In this document: positions 1-6,046 of the stretch, piece after piece
Layout of the letters: each line of letters opens with the position of its first letter
How positions within the stretch are numbered: the first letter of the stretch is position 1
Assembly (NCBI GenBank): GCA_007117525.1
Contig: SKGJ01000321.1
Span: 1-6,811, forward strand
Direction: 5' to 3'
From: Alkalimonas sp.
GTDB lineage: Bacteria; Pseudomonadota; Gammaproteobacteria; Enterobacterales; Alteromonadaceae
DNA length: 6,811 nt
Program-made: the position numbers and the translations under genes
The notes under the pieces: generated by a model
What the model saw: the letters and a program-made list of their open reading frames with translations, nothing else
The model's database searches: none
Told to the model about the DNA's origin: nothing

Positions 1-442
1 AACGCTCGGTCATGCGATTAAAATACTTGGCATCTTTGCCGGTCAGCACCTCATCCTTTTCCACCCGCTCCAGCAACTGCTGCAAACGGCTGTCTTGCTC
101 CAGCTGCGCCAACTCCTGTTCCGGTGTCAACAAGGCCGAGGCGACCGCCTTGGTAAGCGAAGCTTTAGGTTGTACCGGCTTCAGCGTGGAATCACCGCCC
201 TGGCCAGATTCTGGCAACAGTGGGATCGGCTTTTTACTGCCCACTCTGGGATCTTTGTCCCGCGGGCTGCCGGAGTTCTCAGCCTGTTTGCGCAGCAATT
301 GCGAATTACGCTGCCCTGCCTTGCCGCCGGCGCCGGACTTTTTCCCTTCCTCTTTGCGCTCCCGCAGTTTTCGTACTTCTGCGGCAGGTAAAAAGCGCGG
401 CCCATTTTCGCCACTGTTGCGGGTTTTCTTACGTCGAGTCAT
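1..442 (-). CDS. yihI: YihI, Der GTPase-activating protein (C-terminus cut by window edge)
   Basis: The minus-strand frame is open from ATG 440-442 to the window edge, giving 147 residues. The N-terminus is very basic (MTRRKKTRNSGENG). A K/R/E/G-rich low-complexity stretch follows, then the family signature KDPRVGSKKPIPL at about residues 63-75, nearly identical to KDPRIGSKTPIPL recalled from E. coli YihI. The acidic helical part LTPEQELAQLEQDSRLQQLL begins near residue 110. E. coli YihI has about 169 residues, so only the acidic tail is missing. In E. coli YihI stimulates GTP hydrolysis by the ribosome-assembly GTPase Der (EngA) and so affects 50S maturation; the same cytoplasmic role is inferred here. 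The start is supported by an AGGT Shine-Dalgarno-like sequence a short distance upstream. Several plus-strand frames across this gene are antisense shadows. Confidence 0.93.
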   Translation of the reverse strand, partial: MTRRKKTRNSGENGPRFLPAAEVRKLRERKEEGKKSGAGGKAGQRNSQLLRKQAENSGSPRDKDPRVGSKKPIPLLPESGQGGDSTLKPVQPKASLTKAVASALLTPEQELAQLEQDSRLQQLLERVEKDEVLTGKDAKYFNRMTER

Positions 443-504
443 GTTTAGCTACCTGCTTGGTGTCACCATGGCATCGCCTGGCAGACAACGGTTGATTGTG
501 GAGT

Positions 505-510
505 ATTTTA
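505..510 (-). promoter_or_regulatory. possible yihI -10 element
   Basis: TAAAAT on the minus strand matches five of six bases of the sigma70 -10 consensus and would start a transcript near 498 with a leader of about 55 nt. No good -35 hexamer is visible, so this is weak. The upstream csr-type RNA ends in a terminator at 554-584, so yihI probably needs its own promoter in this gap. Confidence 0.3.
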
Positions 511-553
511 ACACAACGGATGGCTTGCGAGCAGCTGTCCAAGCTCACAGCAT

Positions 554-584
554 AAAGAAAAGGCGATAAGTTGCCTTATCGCCT
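554..584 (-). terminator. Rho-independent terminator of the csr-type RNA
   Basis: A perfect 10-bp stem (561-570 with 575-584) has a 4-nt loop. On the minus strand it is followed by UUUUCUUU. E. coli CsrC also ends, from memory, with a hairpin of the form AGGCGAC...GTCGCCT followed by a U-run, so both position and style match. On the plus strand there is no T-run after the hairpin, so it works in the minus direction only. Confidence 0.85.
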
Positions 585-839
585 CTGCTAGGTGTCAGTC
601 ATGGACACTTCTATCATCTGCTGCAGTCATAATGACTTGGTTGGACAGCGCGTCCGAAATAGTCCTGATGTTGTTATCAAATATCCCTTTGCAGCTTTTA
701 TTGTTGGTGCTCGTCCTGATGCTTTTTAAGTCGTCCTTCAATAGCGCACGAACATCGCAGCGATGTTGAATCCGTCGTCGCACTTGCTAAGCTTTCCGTG
801 CCTTAGTTCCGTTTTTTCGACGCGTTACTCATGTAACGA
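556..839 (-). ncRNA. csrC: CsrB/CsrC-family regulatory RNA (CsrA-sequestering), candidate
   Basis: This RNA of about 280 nt would titrate the translational regulator CsrA by presenting many GGA sites. The minus strand has eight GGA triplets between 653 and 810, at 653, 663, 684, 714, 734, 771, 795 and 808. Several sit in the CsrB-like form (C/A)AGGAC(G/U). At least two lie in hairpin loops: CUAAG-GCACGGAAAG-CUUAG (787-806) and CAAA-GGGAUA-UUUG (678-691). A 6-bp hairpin with an AUGA loop (823-838) begins the predicted transcript, and a 7-bp hairpin lies at 751-767. A strong terminator closes it. It sits between engB and yihI, where E. coli carries csrC, although cytochrome c4 intervenes. A UvrY-like palindrome and an IHF site lie upstream. 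GGA density is lower than in E. coli CsrB, so CsrB versus CsrC cannot be told from sequence alone. The 5' end is inferred from the promoter. Confidence 0.68.
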
Positions 840-845
840 AGTGTT

Positions 846-873
846 AATTTACGCCAATCTGAGCAGATAACAA
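846..873 (-). promoter_or_regulatory. sigma70-like promoter of the csr-type RNA
   Basis: On the minus strand, -35 TTGTTA (868-873) and -10 TAAATT (846-851) each match four of six consensus bases and are separated by 16 bp. The predicted start at about 839 falls immediately before the first RNA hairpin (823-838). A second, 12-of-13 match to the IHF consensus (CATCAAGGGGTTG on the minus strand, 871-883) overlaps the -35 region. Confidence 0.45.
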
Positions 874-929
874 CCCCTTGATGGAAAAAAACCCACAATT
901 CCTGACCTGTTATTCACTATTGCCTGAAT

Positions 930-942
930 AATCAATAAATTG
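930..942 (+). promoter_or_regulatory. IHF binding site (perfect consensus match)
   Basis: AATCAATAAATTG matches WATCARNNNNTTR at all constrained positions and is embedded in A/T-rich DNA. It lies between the UvrY-like palindrome (1009-1026) and the predicted csr promoter, about 90-105 bp upstream of the start. A sharp bend here could bring a distant activator to RNA polymerase. IHF is reported to assist csr/rsm RNA transcription in other gammaproteobacteria (recalled, not checked). Confidence 0.55.
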
Positions 943-944
943 AA

Positions 945-958
945 TGCATGTGCATGCA
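945..958. repeat. short inverted repeat TGCATG-TG-CATGCA
   Basis: This is a 6-bp perfect inverted repeat around a 2-bp centre, directly next to the IHF match. It could be an operator half-pair in the csr upstream region, but no regulator is recognised and a repeat this short can occur by chance. Confidence 0.3.
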
Positions 959-1008
959 GGCAGCCTTAACAAGAACCATCCTGTATATGGCGAATATCCC
1001 ACAGAGTT

Positions 1009-1026
1009 TGTGAGATATATCTCACA
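1009..1026. promoter_or_regulatory. UvrY/GacA-type upstream activating palindrome
   Basis: TGTGAG-ATATAT-CTCACA is a perfect 18-bp palindrome, 20 bp with the flanking T and A. It fits the GacA/UvrY box TGTAAG-N6-CTTACA, and its left half matches the TGTGAG half recalled for the E. coli csrB UvrY site. It is centred about 180 bp upstream of the predicted csr RNA start, close to the distance of UvrY/GacA boxes in csrB, csrC and rsm genes. Cytochrome c4 ends before it, so the csr RNA is the only plausible target. Confidence 0.7.
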
Positions 1027-1045
1027 ACGCGCACGTTAAAGTGAC

Positions 1046-1074
1046 AAAAAAACCAGCCGGTTGGCTGGTTTTTT
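1046..1074 (-). terminator. terminator after cytochrome c4
   Basis: The stem ccagcc/ggctgg with a ggtt loop (1053-1068) is flanked by an A-run and a T-run that extend the pairing. On the minus strand the hairpin is followed by seven U, 20 nt after the cytochrome stop codon. The symmetry would also let it stop plus-strand transcripts. It isolates the csr regulatory region from read-through. Confidence 0.88.
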
Positions 1075-1093
1075 ACGGAACTCTTTGGCGATT

Positions 1094-1720
1094 TTAGTGC
1101 AAACCACCCAGATAGAGTGAGACCATTTCAATGTCTTCATCGGTCATTTTGCGAGCAATATCCCGCATCATGCCATTCATATCGTTGGCGCGTTCACCAC
1201 TGCGGAACTCTTTCATCGTCTCTATCAGGTAAGGTGCATGCTGAAAGGAGATACGAGGAAAGCCAGACAAGCTGGTACCCGCACCACGCGGGCCGTGACA
1301 GGCGATGCAAGCTGGAATACCACGCTCGGCATCACCACCGCGATACAATTGCTGGCCCCGCTCCAACGCATGCTCCGGCGTGGTGCCCGGTGACATGCTC
1401 TGCGAGGCGTAAAATGCCGCCAAATCACGCATGTCCTGATCCGACAAACCGGCAACCATGCCAAACATCACTGCATTGTTGCGGCCACGCTCGCCACCGG
1501 TCTGCATACCCAGCTGGTAATCTTTCAATTGCTTGTACAGATACTCGGCATGCTGGCCAGCAATCTTTGGATAAATATCCATCGGGCTGTTGCCATCCGG
1601 GCCATGGCAGGCCGCACAAGTAGCTGCTTTTTCCCTTCCGGCCTCTGCATCACCATCAAATGCGTGGGCCGCCCCAATCATGCTGAATAGCAGCGTAAGT
1701 GGCAGTACAAGTCTTTTCAT
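1094..1720 (-). CDS. dihaem cytochrome c4, periplasmic
   Basis: This 208-residue precursor begins with a Sec signal peptide, [20 protein letters not shown], cleaved before FDGDAEAG. Two c-type haem motifs follow: CAACH at 35-39 and CIACH at 138-142. Each starts a homologous half of about 95 residues, the usual c4 duplication. Likely axial methionines are Met85/Met88 in the first half and Met184/Met185 in the second. The C-terminus YLGGLH resembles the end of Pseudomonas cytochrome c4. Such proteins carry electrons from the bc1 complex to terminal oxidases in the periplasm. The frame can be extended by 20 codons to an ATG at 1780, but that would bury the signal peptide. The ATG at 1718-1720 has GGAAA at a proper distance and is preferred. 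The gene stands alone, divergent from engB; it is absent from this spot in E. coli. Confidence 0.93.
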   Translation of the reverse strand: MKRLVLPLTLLFSMIGAAHAFDGDAEAGREKAATCAACHGPDGNSPMDIYPKIAGQHAEYLYKQLKDYQLGMQTGGERGRNNAVMFGMVAGLSDQDMRDLAAFYASQSMSPGTTPEHALERGQQLYRGGDAERGIPACIACHGPRGAGTSLSGFPRISFQHAPYLIETMKEFRSGERANDMNGMMRDIARKMTDEDIEMVSLYLGGLH

Positions 1721-1791
1721 GTTGTTTCCGTCTCTGTCCGCATAGGGTCGCCAGCTGGGTGGCACCGGGTTATTGTTCATTTCCGCTGCTT

Positions 1792-1797
1792 ATTTTA
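1792..1797 (-). promoter_or_regulatory. possible cytochrome c4 -10 element
   Basis: TAAAAT on the minus strand would give a start near 1785 and a leader of about 65 nt. T-rich sequence lies about 16 bp upstream, but no clear -35 is present. A start here would leave the ATG at 1780 almost leaderless, which also favours the internal start at 1720. Confidence 0.3.
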
Positions 1798-1921
1798 CAC
1801 GATTCTGTCTAAGATAAAATCCCATCTGCACAGCATTTACTTCTTCCGATCCATTCGATCCGTTACAATACACTATCTGAATCGTCTTAGCCTTATATAC
1901 GGCTTGCTATGGGAGTCCGCT

Positions 1922-2527
1922 GTGAGCACTCAAATTATCAATTATCAACAGGCTCGTTTTTTCACCAGTGCGCCGGATATTCGAGCCCTGCCAGCCGATG
2001 ACGGCATTGAAGTCGCATTCGCTGGCCGCTCCAATGCTGGTAAATCCAGCGCCTTGAACACCCTGACCCGGCAGAAGAGCCTGGCACGCACCAGTAAAAC
2101 TCCAGGCCGCACTCAATTGATCAATGTGTTTCAATTGACCGACCAACAGCGCTTGATTGACTTGCCCGGCTACGGCTTTGCCAAAGTACCCCTGGCGGTT
2201 AAAGAAAAATGGCAACGTTCGCTCAGTGAGTACTTGCAAAAGCGCCAAAGTTTAAAAGGACTGGTCGTGCTGATGGATATTCGTCATCCATTAAAGGATT
2301 TGGATCAGGATCTGATCCACTGGGCGGTCGCCAGTCAGCTGCCTGTTCGCATCCTGTTGACCAAAGCCGATAAATTGAGCCCGGGCCCCAGAAAGAAAAC
2401 GGTACTGCAAGTCTCAGAGGCGGTGCTGGCTTTTATGGGGGATGTCCAGGTACAGGCGTTTAGCTCATTATCCAAACAAGGTCTTCCTGAGCTTGAACAA
2501 GCATTGAGCCGTTGGTTTCACCCTTAA
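1922..2527 (+). CDS. engB: EngB (YihA/YsxC) ribosome-assembly GTPase
   Basis: This 201-residue TRAFAC GTPase is needed for 50S subunit assembly in the cytoplasm. All G motifs are visible: G1 GRSNAGKSS at 35-43, G2 threonine within [10 protein letters not shown] at 59-68, G3 DLPGYG at 80-85, G4 TKAD at 147-150 and G5 FSSLSKQG near 180-187. Long stretches such as [16 protein letters not shown] and [14 protein letters not shown] match E. coli EngB almost exactly, and length is near normal (about 210). The start chosen is GTG 1922, which has GGGAG (1911-1915) six bases upstream and gives an N-terminus like the E. coli one (NYQQ..SAPDIR). A TTG at 1904 in the same frame would lie before this ribosome binding site. 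The stop codon overlaps the A-run that forms the U-tract of an opposing terminator. No strong plus-strand terminator follows. Confidence 0.97.
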   Translation: MSTQIINYQQARFFTSAPDIRALPADDGIEVAFAGRSNAGKSSALNTLTRQKSLARTSKTPGRTQLINVFQLTDQQRLIDLPGYGFAKVPLAVKEKWQRSLSEYLQKRQSLKGLVVLMDIRHPLKDLDQDLIHWAVASQLPVRILLTKADKLSPGPRKKTVLQVSEAVLAFMGDVQVQAFSSLSKQGLPELEQALSRWFHP

Positions 2528-2553
2528 AAAAAACGGCCTCACAATGGAGGCCG
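2526..2553 (-). terminator. Rho-independent terminator facing engB
   Basis: The stem cggcctc/gaggccg (2534-2540 with 2547-2553) has a 6-nt loop. On the minus strand eight consecutive U follow. The U-tract overlaps the engB stop codon. On the plus strand the hairpin is followed by gcatagc, so it cannot terminate engB. A minus-strand transcript must therefore arrive here from between 2554 and the Spot 42 terminator. Confidence 0.85.
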
Positions 2554-2613
2554 GCATAGCAAACGGGGAGAAGCTATTAGTTCAAATCAACAGGGTGTCT
2601 CCTAACGAGACAA
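2526..2613 (-). ncRNA. candidate small RNA between spf and engB, not recognised
   Basis: A predicted RNA of about 88 nt on the minus strand has three stem-loops in order. SL1 is UGUCUC-GUUAG-GAGACA (2596-2612), at the 5' end. SL2 is AUAGC-UUCUCCCCGUUU-GCUAU (2556-2577), whose 12-nt loop exposes UCUCCCC. SL3 is the terminator (2534-2553) with U8. An 18-nt unpaired linker separates SL1 and SL2. A sigma70-like promoter stands directly upstream. A C-rich loop complementary to Shine-Dalgarno sequences is typical of trans-acting RNAs that block translation, so that role is inferred, not shown. No credible ORF lies within. The Spot 42 terminator upstream is strong, so this is unlikely to be a Spot 42 tail. 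I do not recognise the RNA family. Confidence 0.55.
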
Positions 2614-2617
2614 TGTA

Positions 2618-2646
2618 ATAATACTACAAAAAAAACTTCGTTTGAA
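2618..2646 (-). promoter_or_regulatory. sigma70-like promoter of the candidate small RNA
   Basis: On the minus strand, -35 TTCAAA (2641-2646, four of six) and -10 TATTAT (2618-2623, five of six) are separated by exactly 17 bp. Transcription would begin near 2611-2614, at the base of the first hairpin. The -35 is inside a small ACTTC/GAAGT inverted repeat followed by T8 on the minus strand (2631-2649), which may also act as a back-up terminator for Spot 42. Confidence 0.5.
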
Positions 2647-2682
2647 GTATTTACTCTAAAAAATAACCCATCTGTCAGCCGC

Positions 2683-2715
2683 AAAAAAAACGCCCCACTG
2701 CAATGCAGTGGGGCG
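2683..2715 (-). terminator. Spot 42 terminator
   Basis: The inverted repeat cgccccactgca/tgcagtggggcg (2691-2702 and 2704-2715) folds into a long GC-rich stem with a small AU loop, followed on the minus strand by eight U. The CGCCCC/GGGGCG base is shared with the E. coli Spot 42 terminator. Confidence 0.95.
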
Positions 2716-2796
2716 ATTAAAAAAGTAAGCCTACTTTCGACTACAGAACCAAAGCTCTGACGCTGAAAGATAGAACATCTTACCTCTGTACCCTAC
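2684..2796 (-). ncRNA. spf: Spot 42 small RNA
   Basis: This Hfq-dependent RNA represses genes of secondary carbon use when preferred sugars are present. The first 34 nt, from GUAGGGUACAGAGG through GUUCUAUCUUUCAG, match E. coli Spot 42 as I recall it, including the AAGAU/AUCUU hairpin. It lies just downstream of polA on the same strand, the standard location. Length is about 113 nt (E. coli 109). After nt 34 the sequence diverges completely. A CAGAGC-UUUG-GUUCUG hairpin (2744-2759) and an AAAGUA-GGCU-UACUUU hairpin (2722-2737) replace the E. coli middle region before a GC-rich terminator. The 5' end is set by the G of GUAGGG at 2796, 7 nt below the -10 element. Confidence 0.96.
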
Positions 2797-2803
2797 AATT
2801 TCT

Positions 2804-2831
2804 AGTCTAGCGGCTGCTGCTAAAAAATCAA
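2804..2831 (-). promoter_or_regulatory. spf promoter
   Basis: On the minus strand, -35 TTGATT (2826-2831) and -10 TAGACT (2804-2809) are separated by 16 bp and point to the G at 2796. Directly upstream, AAATGTG (2833-2839) equals the left half of a CRP site, but the expected TCACA half is missing. CRP-cAMP represses spf in E. coli; only a half-site supports that here. Confidence 0.7.
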
Positions 2832-2868
2832 GCACATTTGGTAAGAAAACTACAAAATTTCCACTTTC

Positions 2869-2883
2869 GGCAGATTTACTGCC
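2869..2883. other. small hairpin in the polA 3' region
   Basis: The perfect inverted repeat GGCAG-ATTTA-CTGCC lies 40 nt past the polA stop codon and about 40 bp upstream of the spf -35. No immediate T-run follows on either strand, so it is not a standard terminator. It may stabilise the polA mRNA end. No other signal was seen between polA and spf. Confidence 0.3.
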
Positions 2884-2922
2884 TTTCAGGTAATTTTATT
2901 ACTACTAAAACCAACCTGGCGC

Positions 2923-5697
2923 CTAATGCGCTTGTTGCCAATTGTCGCCGAAACCGGCTTCAGCCAGCAAAGGCACATTCAGCTCCGCAGCTTGTTCCAT
3001 CACCGCTGCCAATTCTGCTGCCGCCTTTTCTACCTGATCGCTAGCCACTTCAAAAACCAGTTCATCATGCACCTGCATGATCATCACCGCCTGCAAGTCG
3101 CTGCGCTGTTGCAAAAATGCAGCCACGTCAATCATTGCAAGCTTAATGATATCGGCAGCCGTCCCTTGCATTGGCGCATTAATGGCCGCCCGTTCGGCTG
3201 CTTTTTTGCGGGCCATATTGCGGGCATTAATTTCGGGCAAATAGAGGCGCCGGCCAAAAATGGTTTCAACATAGCCTTGTTCATGGGCTTTTTGGCGGGT
3301 GCCTTCCATATAGGCCAAAACTCCAGGGAAGCGCTCGAAATAACGATCCACATACTGTTGGGCTTCTTGTCGGCTGATATCGAGCTGACGCGCCAACCCA
3401 AAGGCCGACATGCCGTAAATCAGACCAAAATTCACCGCCTTGGCCCGTCGCCGCTGCTCGGATGTGACTTCATCCAGCGCCACCCCAAAGACCTCCGCTG
3501 CTGTGGCTTTGTGAATATCCAGGCCAGCAGCAAAAGCATCCAACAAAGCTTGATCACCCGACAAATGCGCCATGATACGCAGTTCAATTTGCGAGTAATC
3601 AATGGCGAGAATTTTCTTCCCCTTCGGCGCGACAAAGGCTTGTCGGATCCGACGCCCCTCCTCACTGCGGATTGGAATATTCTGCAGATTCGGCTCGGTC
3701 GAGCTCAGGCGGCCAGTAGCGGCAACCGCCTGATGGTAAGAGGTATGGACCCGGCCAGACGTTTTCATCATGCCCGGTAATTTATCGGTGTAGGTCGATT
3801 TCAGCTTACTCAGCGTGCGGTGTTCCATCAACAAACGCGGCAACTCGTATTCATGCGCCAACTCCTGCAACACTTCTTCTGCGGTCGATGGGGTGCCTTT
3901 AGGCGTTTTTTTCAGCACCGGCAACCCTTGTTGCTCAAACAAAATTTGTTGCAATTGTTTCGGCGATGCCAGATTAAAGACTTGCCCGGCCAGTTGGTGC
4001 GCTTGCTGCTCCAGCTCCAGCAGGCGTTTGCCCAATTCACTGCTTTGCTGCTGCAGCAAGCTGGCATCGATCAGCACACCGTGCCGTTCCATCGACGATA
4101 AAATAGGCACCAGCGGCATTTCGATGGTCTGCAACACCTGAACCAGCGATGGCGTTTGCTGCAGCTGTGGCCAGAGAGTTTGATGCAACCGCAGTGTCAC
4201 ATCGGCATCTTCGGCAGCGTAATGGCTGGCGGTTTCCAACGCAATCTGATTAAAACGAAGCTGTTTCACCCCTTTGCCAGCGATATCGGTAAAACTGACG
4301 GTATTATGGCCCAGGTACTTCAGGGCCAGATTATCCATATCGTGGCGGGAGCCGACACTGTTCAGTACATAGGACTCCAGCATGGTATCAAAGGCAATGC
4401 CCTGCAAAGCGATGCCGTATCTTGCCAGCACACTTTGGTCGTATTTCAGATTTTGGCCAACTTTGGCCTTGGCCTCATCTTCCAGCCAGGGTGTTAGCTG
4501 AGCCAGCACCCAGTCGCGATCCAATTGCTCGGGGGCCCCGGCATAATCGTGCGCCACTGGTAGGTACCAGGCTTGACCCGGCGCTGTCGCAAAGGACAAA
4601 CCAACCAGCTCGGCCTCCATGTAATCCAGACTGGTGGTTTCCGTATCCAGCGCGGTCAGCTCGCTTGTCGTGATGACCTGCAGCAGCCGCTGAAAATCAT
4701 CCTCGGTCAACACCGTCAGATACCCACTGCTATCCAGCTTACTGTTGGCCGCGTCGTCTTGTTCCGGTTTGGCTTGCTCCAGCTCGGTTGCATCGCTGTC
4801 GGCTTTTGCCGGCTCGGCCACCAGCAACTCTTTTAACCAACGATTGAACTCACACTCCCGGTACAGCTGCTCAAGTGTTGCCGTAGCTACCGGTTGGATG
4901 GTCAGGTCATCGAGTTGATAGGGCAGTTCAACATCGGTCTTAATGGTGGCAAGCTGATAGGATAACTCCACCTGTTGCCGGTGGGCCATCAGCTTGTCCG
5001 CCATGCTTTTGGCACCGCGGAAATTGAGCGTCGCCAATTGATCGGCTTTGGCAAATAAGTCATCAACTCCGCCAATGCCCTGCAGCATGGCCATCGCGGT
5101 TTTTTCACCGACACCGGGCAACCCCGGAATGTTGTCGGACTTGTCGCCGACCAGGGCCAGGTAATCAATGATAAGCCTTGGTGGTACACCAAACTTGGCT
5201 TCAACCCCTGCGCTATCCAGCACCGTATCGGTCATGGTGTTGATCAGGGTGACATACTGATCCACCAGCTGCGCCATGTCTTTATCGCCGGTCGAAATCA
5301 CGGTCTCGCGACCCGCTGCACTGGCAGCCCTTGCCAGAGTACCAATTACATCATCCGCCTCTACACCCGGGACGCAAAGCAGTGGCAGGCCCATGGCTTC
5401 AATAATTCGGTGCAATGGCTCGATTTGGCTGCGTAAGTCTTCTGGCATAGGAGGGCGATGCGCTTTGTACTCAGCATACAAGTCGTTGCGAAAGGTCGGC
5501 CCTTTGGCATCAAACACCACTGCCATCTGCTCAGGACGATAGCGCTTCAACAGGCTTTTCAGCATATTGACAACCCCATAAATCGCGCCAGTCGCCTCAC
5601 CACGGGAATTGGTTAAATGTGGTGGTGCATGGTATGCCCTGAATAAATAGGAAGAGCCATCGACAAGAACAAGGGGCGAGGTCGGATCAGCAGCCAT
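2923..5697 (-). CDS. polA: DNA polymerase I
   Basis: This 924-residue protein (E. coli 928) performs gap filling, Okazaki-primer removal and repair synthesis. The N-terminal 5'-3' exonuclease/FEN domain covers about 1-290, with [24 protein letters not shown] (111-120), STGDKDM (135-141) and the helix-hairpin-helix [10 protein letters not shown] (192-201). An acidic/Q-rich linker spans about 293-325. The 3'-5' proofreading domain keeps all catalytic acids: Asp351 and Glu353 (DTE), Asp420 (NLKYD) and Asp497 (YAAED). The polymerase domain has motif A DYSQIELR (Asp near 700), motif [15 protein letters not shown] (Lys near 753) and motif [12 protein letters not shown] (His/Asp near 877-878). It ends NWQQAH, compared with NWDQAH in E. 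coli. Start: ATG 5697 has AGGA five bases upstream. ATG 5703 has its AGG directly adjacent, and an in-frame TTG at 5730 lacks support. Many overlapping plus-strand frames are shadows. spf follows downstream. Confidence 0.98.
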   Translation of the reverse strand: MAADPTSPLVLVDGSSYLFRAYHAPPHLTNSRGEATGAIYGVVNMLKSLLKRYRPEQMAVVFDAKGPTFRNDLYAEYKAHRPPMPEDLRSQIEPLHRIIEAMGLPLLCVPGVEADDVIGTLARAASAAGRETVISTGDKDMAQLVDQYVTLINTMTDTVLDSAGVEAKFGVPPRLIIDYLALVGDKSDNIPGLPGVGEKTAMAMLQGIGGVDDLFAKADQLATLNFRGAKSMADKLMAHRQQVELSYQLATIKTDVELPYQLDDLTIQPVATATLEQLYRECEFNRWLKELLVAEPAKADSDATELEQAKPEQDDAANSKLDSSGYLTVLTEDDFQRLLQVITTSELTALDTETTSLDYMEAELVGLSFATAPGQAWYLPVAHDYAGAPEQLDRDWVLAQLTPWLEDEAKAKVGQNLKYDQSVLARYGIALQGIAFDTMLESYVLNSVGSRHDMDNLALKYLGHNTVSFTDIAGKGVKQLRFNQIALETASHYAAEDADVTLRLHQTLWPQLQQTPSLVQVLQTIEMPLVPILSSMERHGVLIDASLLQQQSSELGKRLLELEQQAHQLAGQVFNLASPKQLQQILFEQQGLPVLKKTPKGTPSTAEEVLQELAHEYELPRLLMEHRTLSKLKSTYTDKLPGMMKTSGRVHTSYHQAVAATGRLSSTEPNLQNIPIRSEEGRRIRQAFVAPKGKKILAIDYSQIELRIMAHLSGDQALLDAFAAGLDIHKATAAEVFGVALDEVTSEQRRRAKAVNFGLIYGMSAFGLARQLDISRQEAQQYVDRYFERFPGVLAYMEGTRQKAHEQGYVETIFGRRLYLPEINARNMARKKAAERAAINAPMQGTAADIIKLAMIDVAAFLQQRSDLQAVMIMQVHDELVFEVASDQVEKAAAELAAVMEQAAELNVPLLAEAGFGDNWQQAH

Positions 5698-5736
5698 AAT
5701 CATCCTGTTGGTTTGCAAAGTGGGTTTCAAGCAGGA

Positions 5737-5742
5737 ATCATA
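5737..5742 (-). promoter_or_regulatory. likely polA -10 element
   Basis: TATGAT on the minus strand matches five of six consensus bases, giving a start near 5730 and a leader of about 33 nt. The -35 region is poor, suggesting dependence on an activator; two DnaA boxes lie about 65-85 bp upstream of this start. A second possible promoter, TTGGTC-16 bp-GATTAT on the minus strand, lies upstream of the DnaA boxes. Confidence 0.4.
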
Positions 5743-5796
5743 CTACAGGCAGTACCAAGGGCCTAGCTGGTTGGCTAACAACACCGACCATCAAGC

Positions 5797-5817
5797 TGTG
5801 GATAACTTTGTGCAAAG
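5797..5817 (-). promoter_or_regulatory. tandem DnaA boxes upstream of polA
   Basis: On the minus strand CTTTGCACA (5809-5817, eight of nine bases of TTWTNCACA) is followed after 3 bp by a perfect TTATCCACA (5797-5805). Both boxes point the same way with 12-bp centre spacing. DnaA is reported to stimulate polA in E. coli through boxes near its promoter (recalled), so the same link between initiation and polA expression is plausible. Confidence 0.65.
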
Positions 5818-5878
5818 AATAATCGGCGCGCATCAGAAAGGACCAAGATGAGCTTTACCCAAATCGGCTAAGTGGTTG

Positions 5879-5896
5879 TTTATACTTAATTTATAC
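5879..5896 (+). repeat. TTTATAC direct repeat with 11-bp period
   Basis: TTTATAC occurs twice, separated by TTAA, so the copies repeat at 11 bp, about one helical turn. Seven-base half-sites with a 4-bp A/T spacer are the layout used by OmpR/PhoB-family regulators, but the sequence matches no box I know. It also contains possible -10 hexamers (TATACT, TATACA). Confidence 0.35.
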
Positions 5897-5912
5897 AAAG
5901 GAAGAAACTGCT

Positions 5913-5999
5913 GTGGCCTTTGTTGTTTTTATTATTCCATTGTGTGGAAAATTTTCTGGCTTCCTAGGGTTTCGCTCAGAAAAAAACCAGCGGACGTAA
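5913..5999 (+). CDS. possible 28-residue small ORF, unrecognised
   Basis: A GTG-initiated frame of 28 codons ends in TAA. Its product starts MAFVVFIIPLCGKFSGFLGF and ends in a polar, basic tail RSEKNQRT. AAAGGAAG (5897-5904) precedes the start at a slightly long spacing, and TATACT/TATACA hexamers lie just before that. The hydrophobic first part is too short for a sure membrane helix. No terminator or homologue is evident, so it may be chance. It lies in the polA-elbB spacer on the elbB strand and could equally be untranslated leader. Confidence 0.2.
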   Translation: MAFVVFIIPLCGKFSGFLGFRSEKNQRT

Positions 6000-6046
6000 T
6001 GTCAGCGGTTGTGTAGACTATCACAGAACCAGCATGAGGCCAGTCA

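Noticed and set aside
12..569. 185-codon serine/cysteine-rich plus-strand frame
   Set aside because: Antisense shadow of yihI; the minus-strand frame has the YihI signature.
595..783. 62-codon minus-strand frame starting with GTG and ending just before the terminator
   Set aside because: No recognisable protein features. It is fully inside the GGA-rich, hairpin-rich RNA with UvrY/IHF control signals, so it is taken as a chance frame in the csr-type RNA.
1008..1027. 20-bp palindrome as a CRP or LacI-type operator
   Set aside because: The TGTGA/TCACA halves are 8 bp apart, not the 6 bp CRP needs, and LacI-type halves are fused more tightly. The spacing fits the UvrY/GacA box instead.
2631..2649. 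ACTTC/GAAGT hairpin as the main terminator of engB
   Set aside because: Only five base pairs, and the plus strand lacks a U-tract after it. At most it is a weak back-up signal on the minus strand.
2838..3044. 68-codon plus-strand frame spanning the spf-polA junction
   Set aside because: Overlaps the polA 3' end antisense and has no ribosome binding site or known motif.
2926..3780. 284-codon plus-strand frame and other long plus-strand frames to 5542
   Set aside because: Antisense shadows of polA, with no family motifs.
5979..6016. AAACCAGCGG / CAGCGG repeats as a terminator
   Set aside because: The copies are direct, not inverted, so no hairpin forms before the T-run on either strand.
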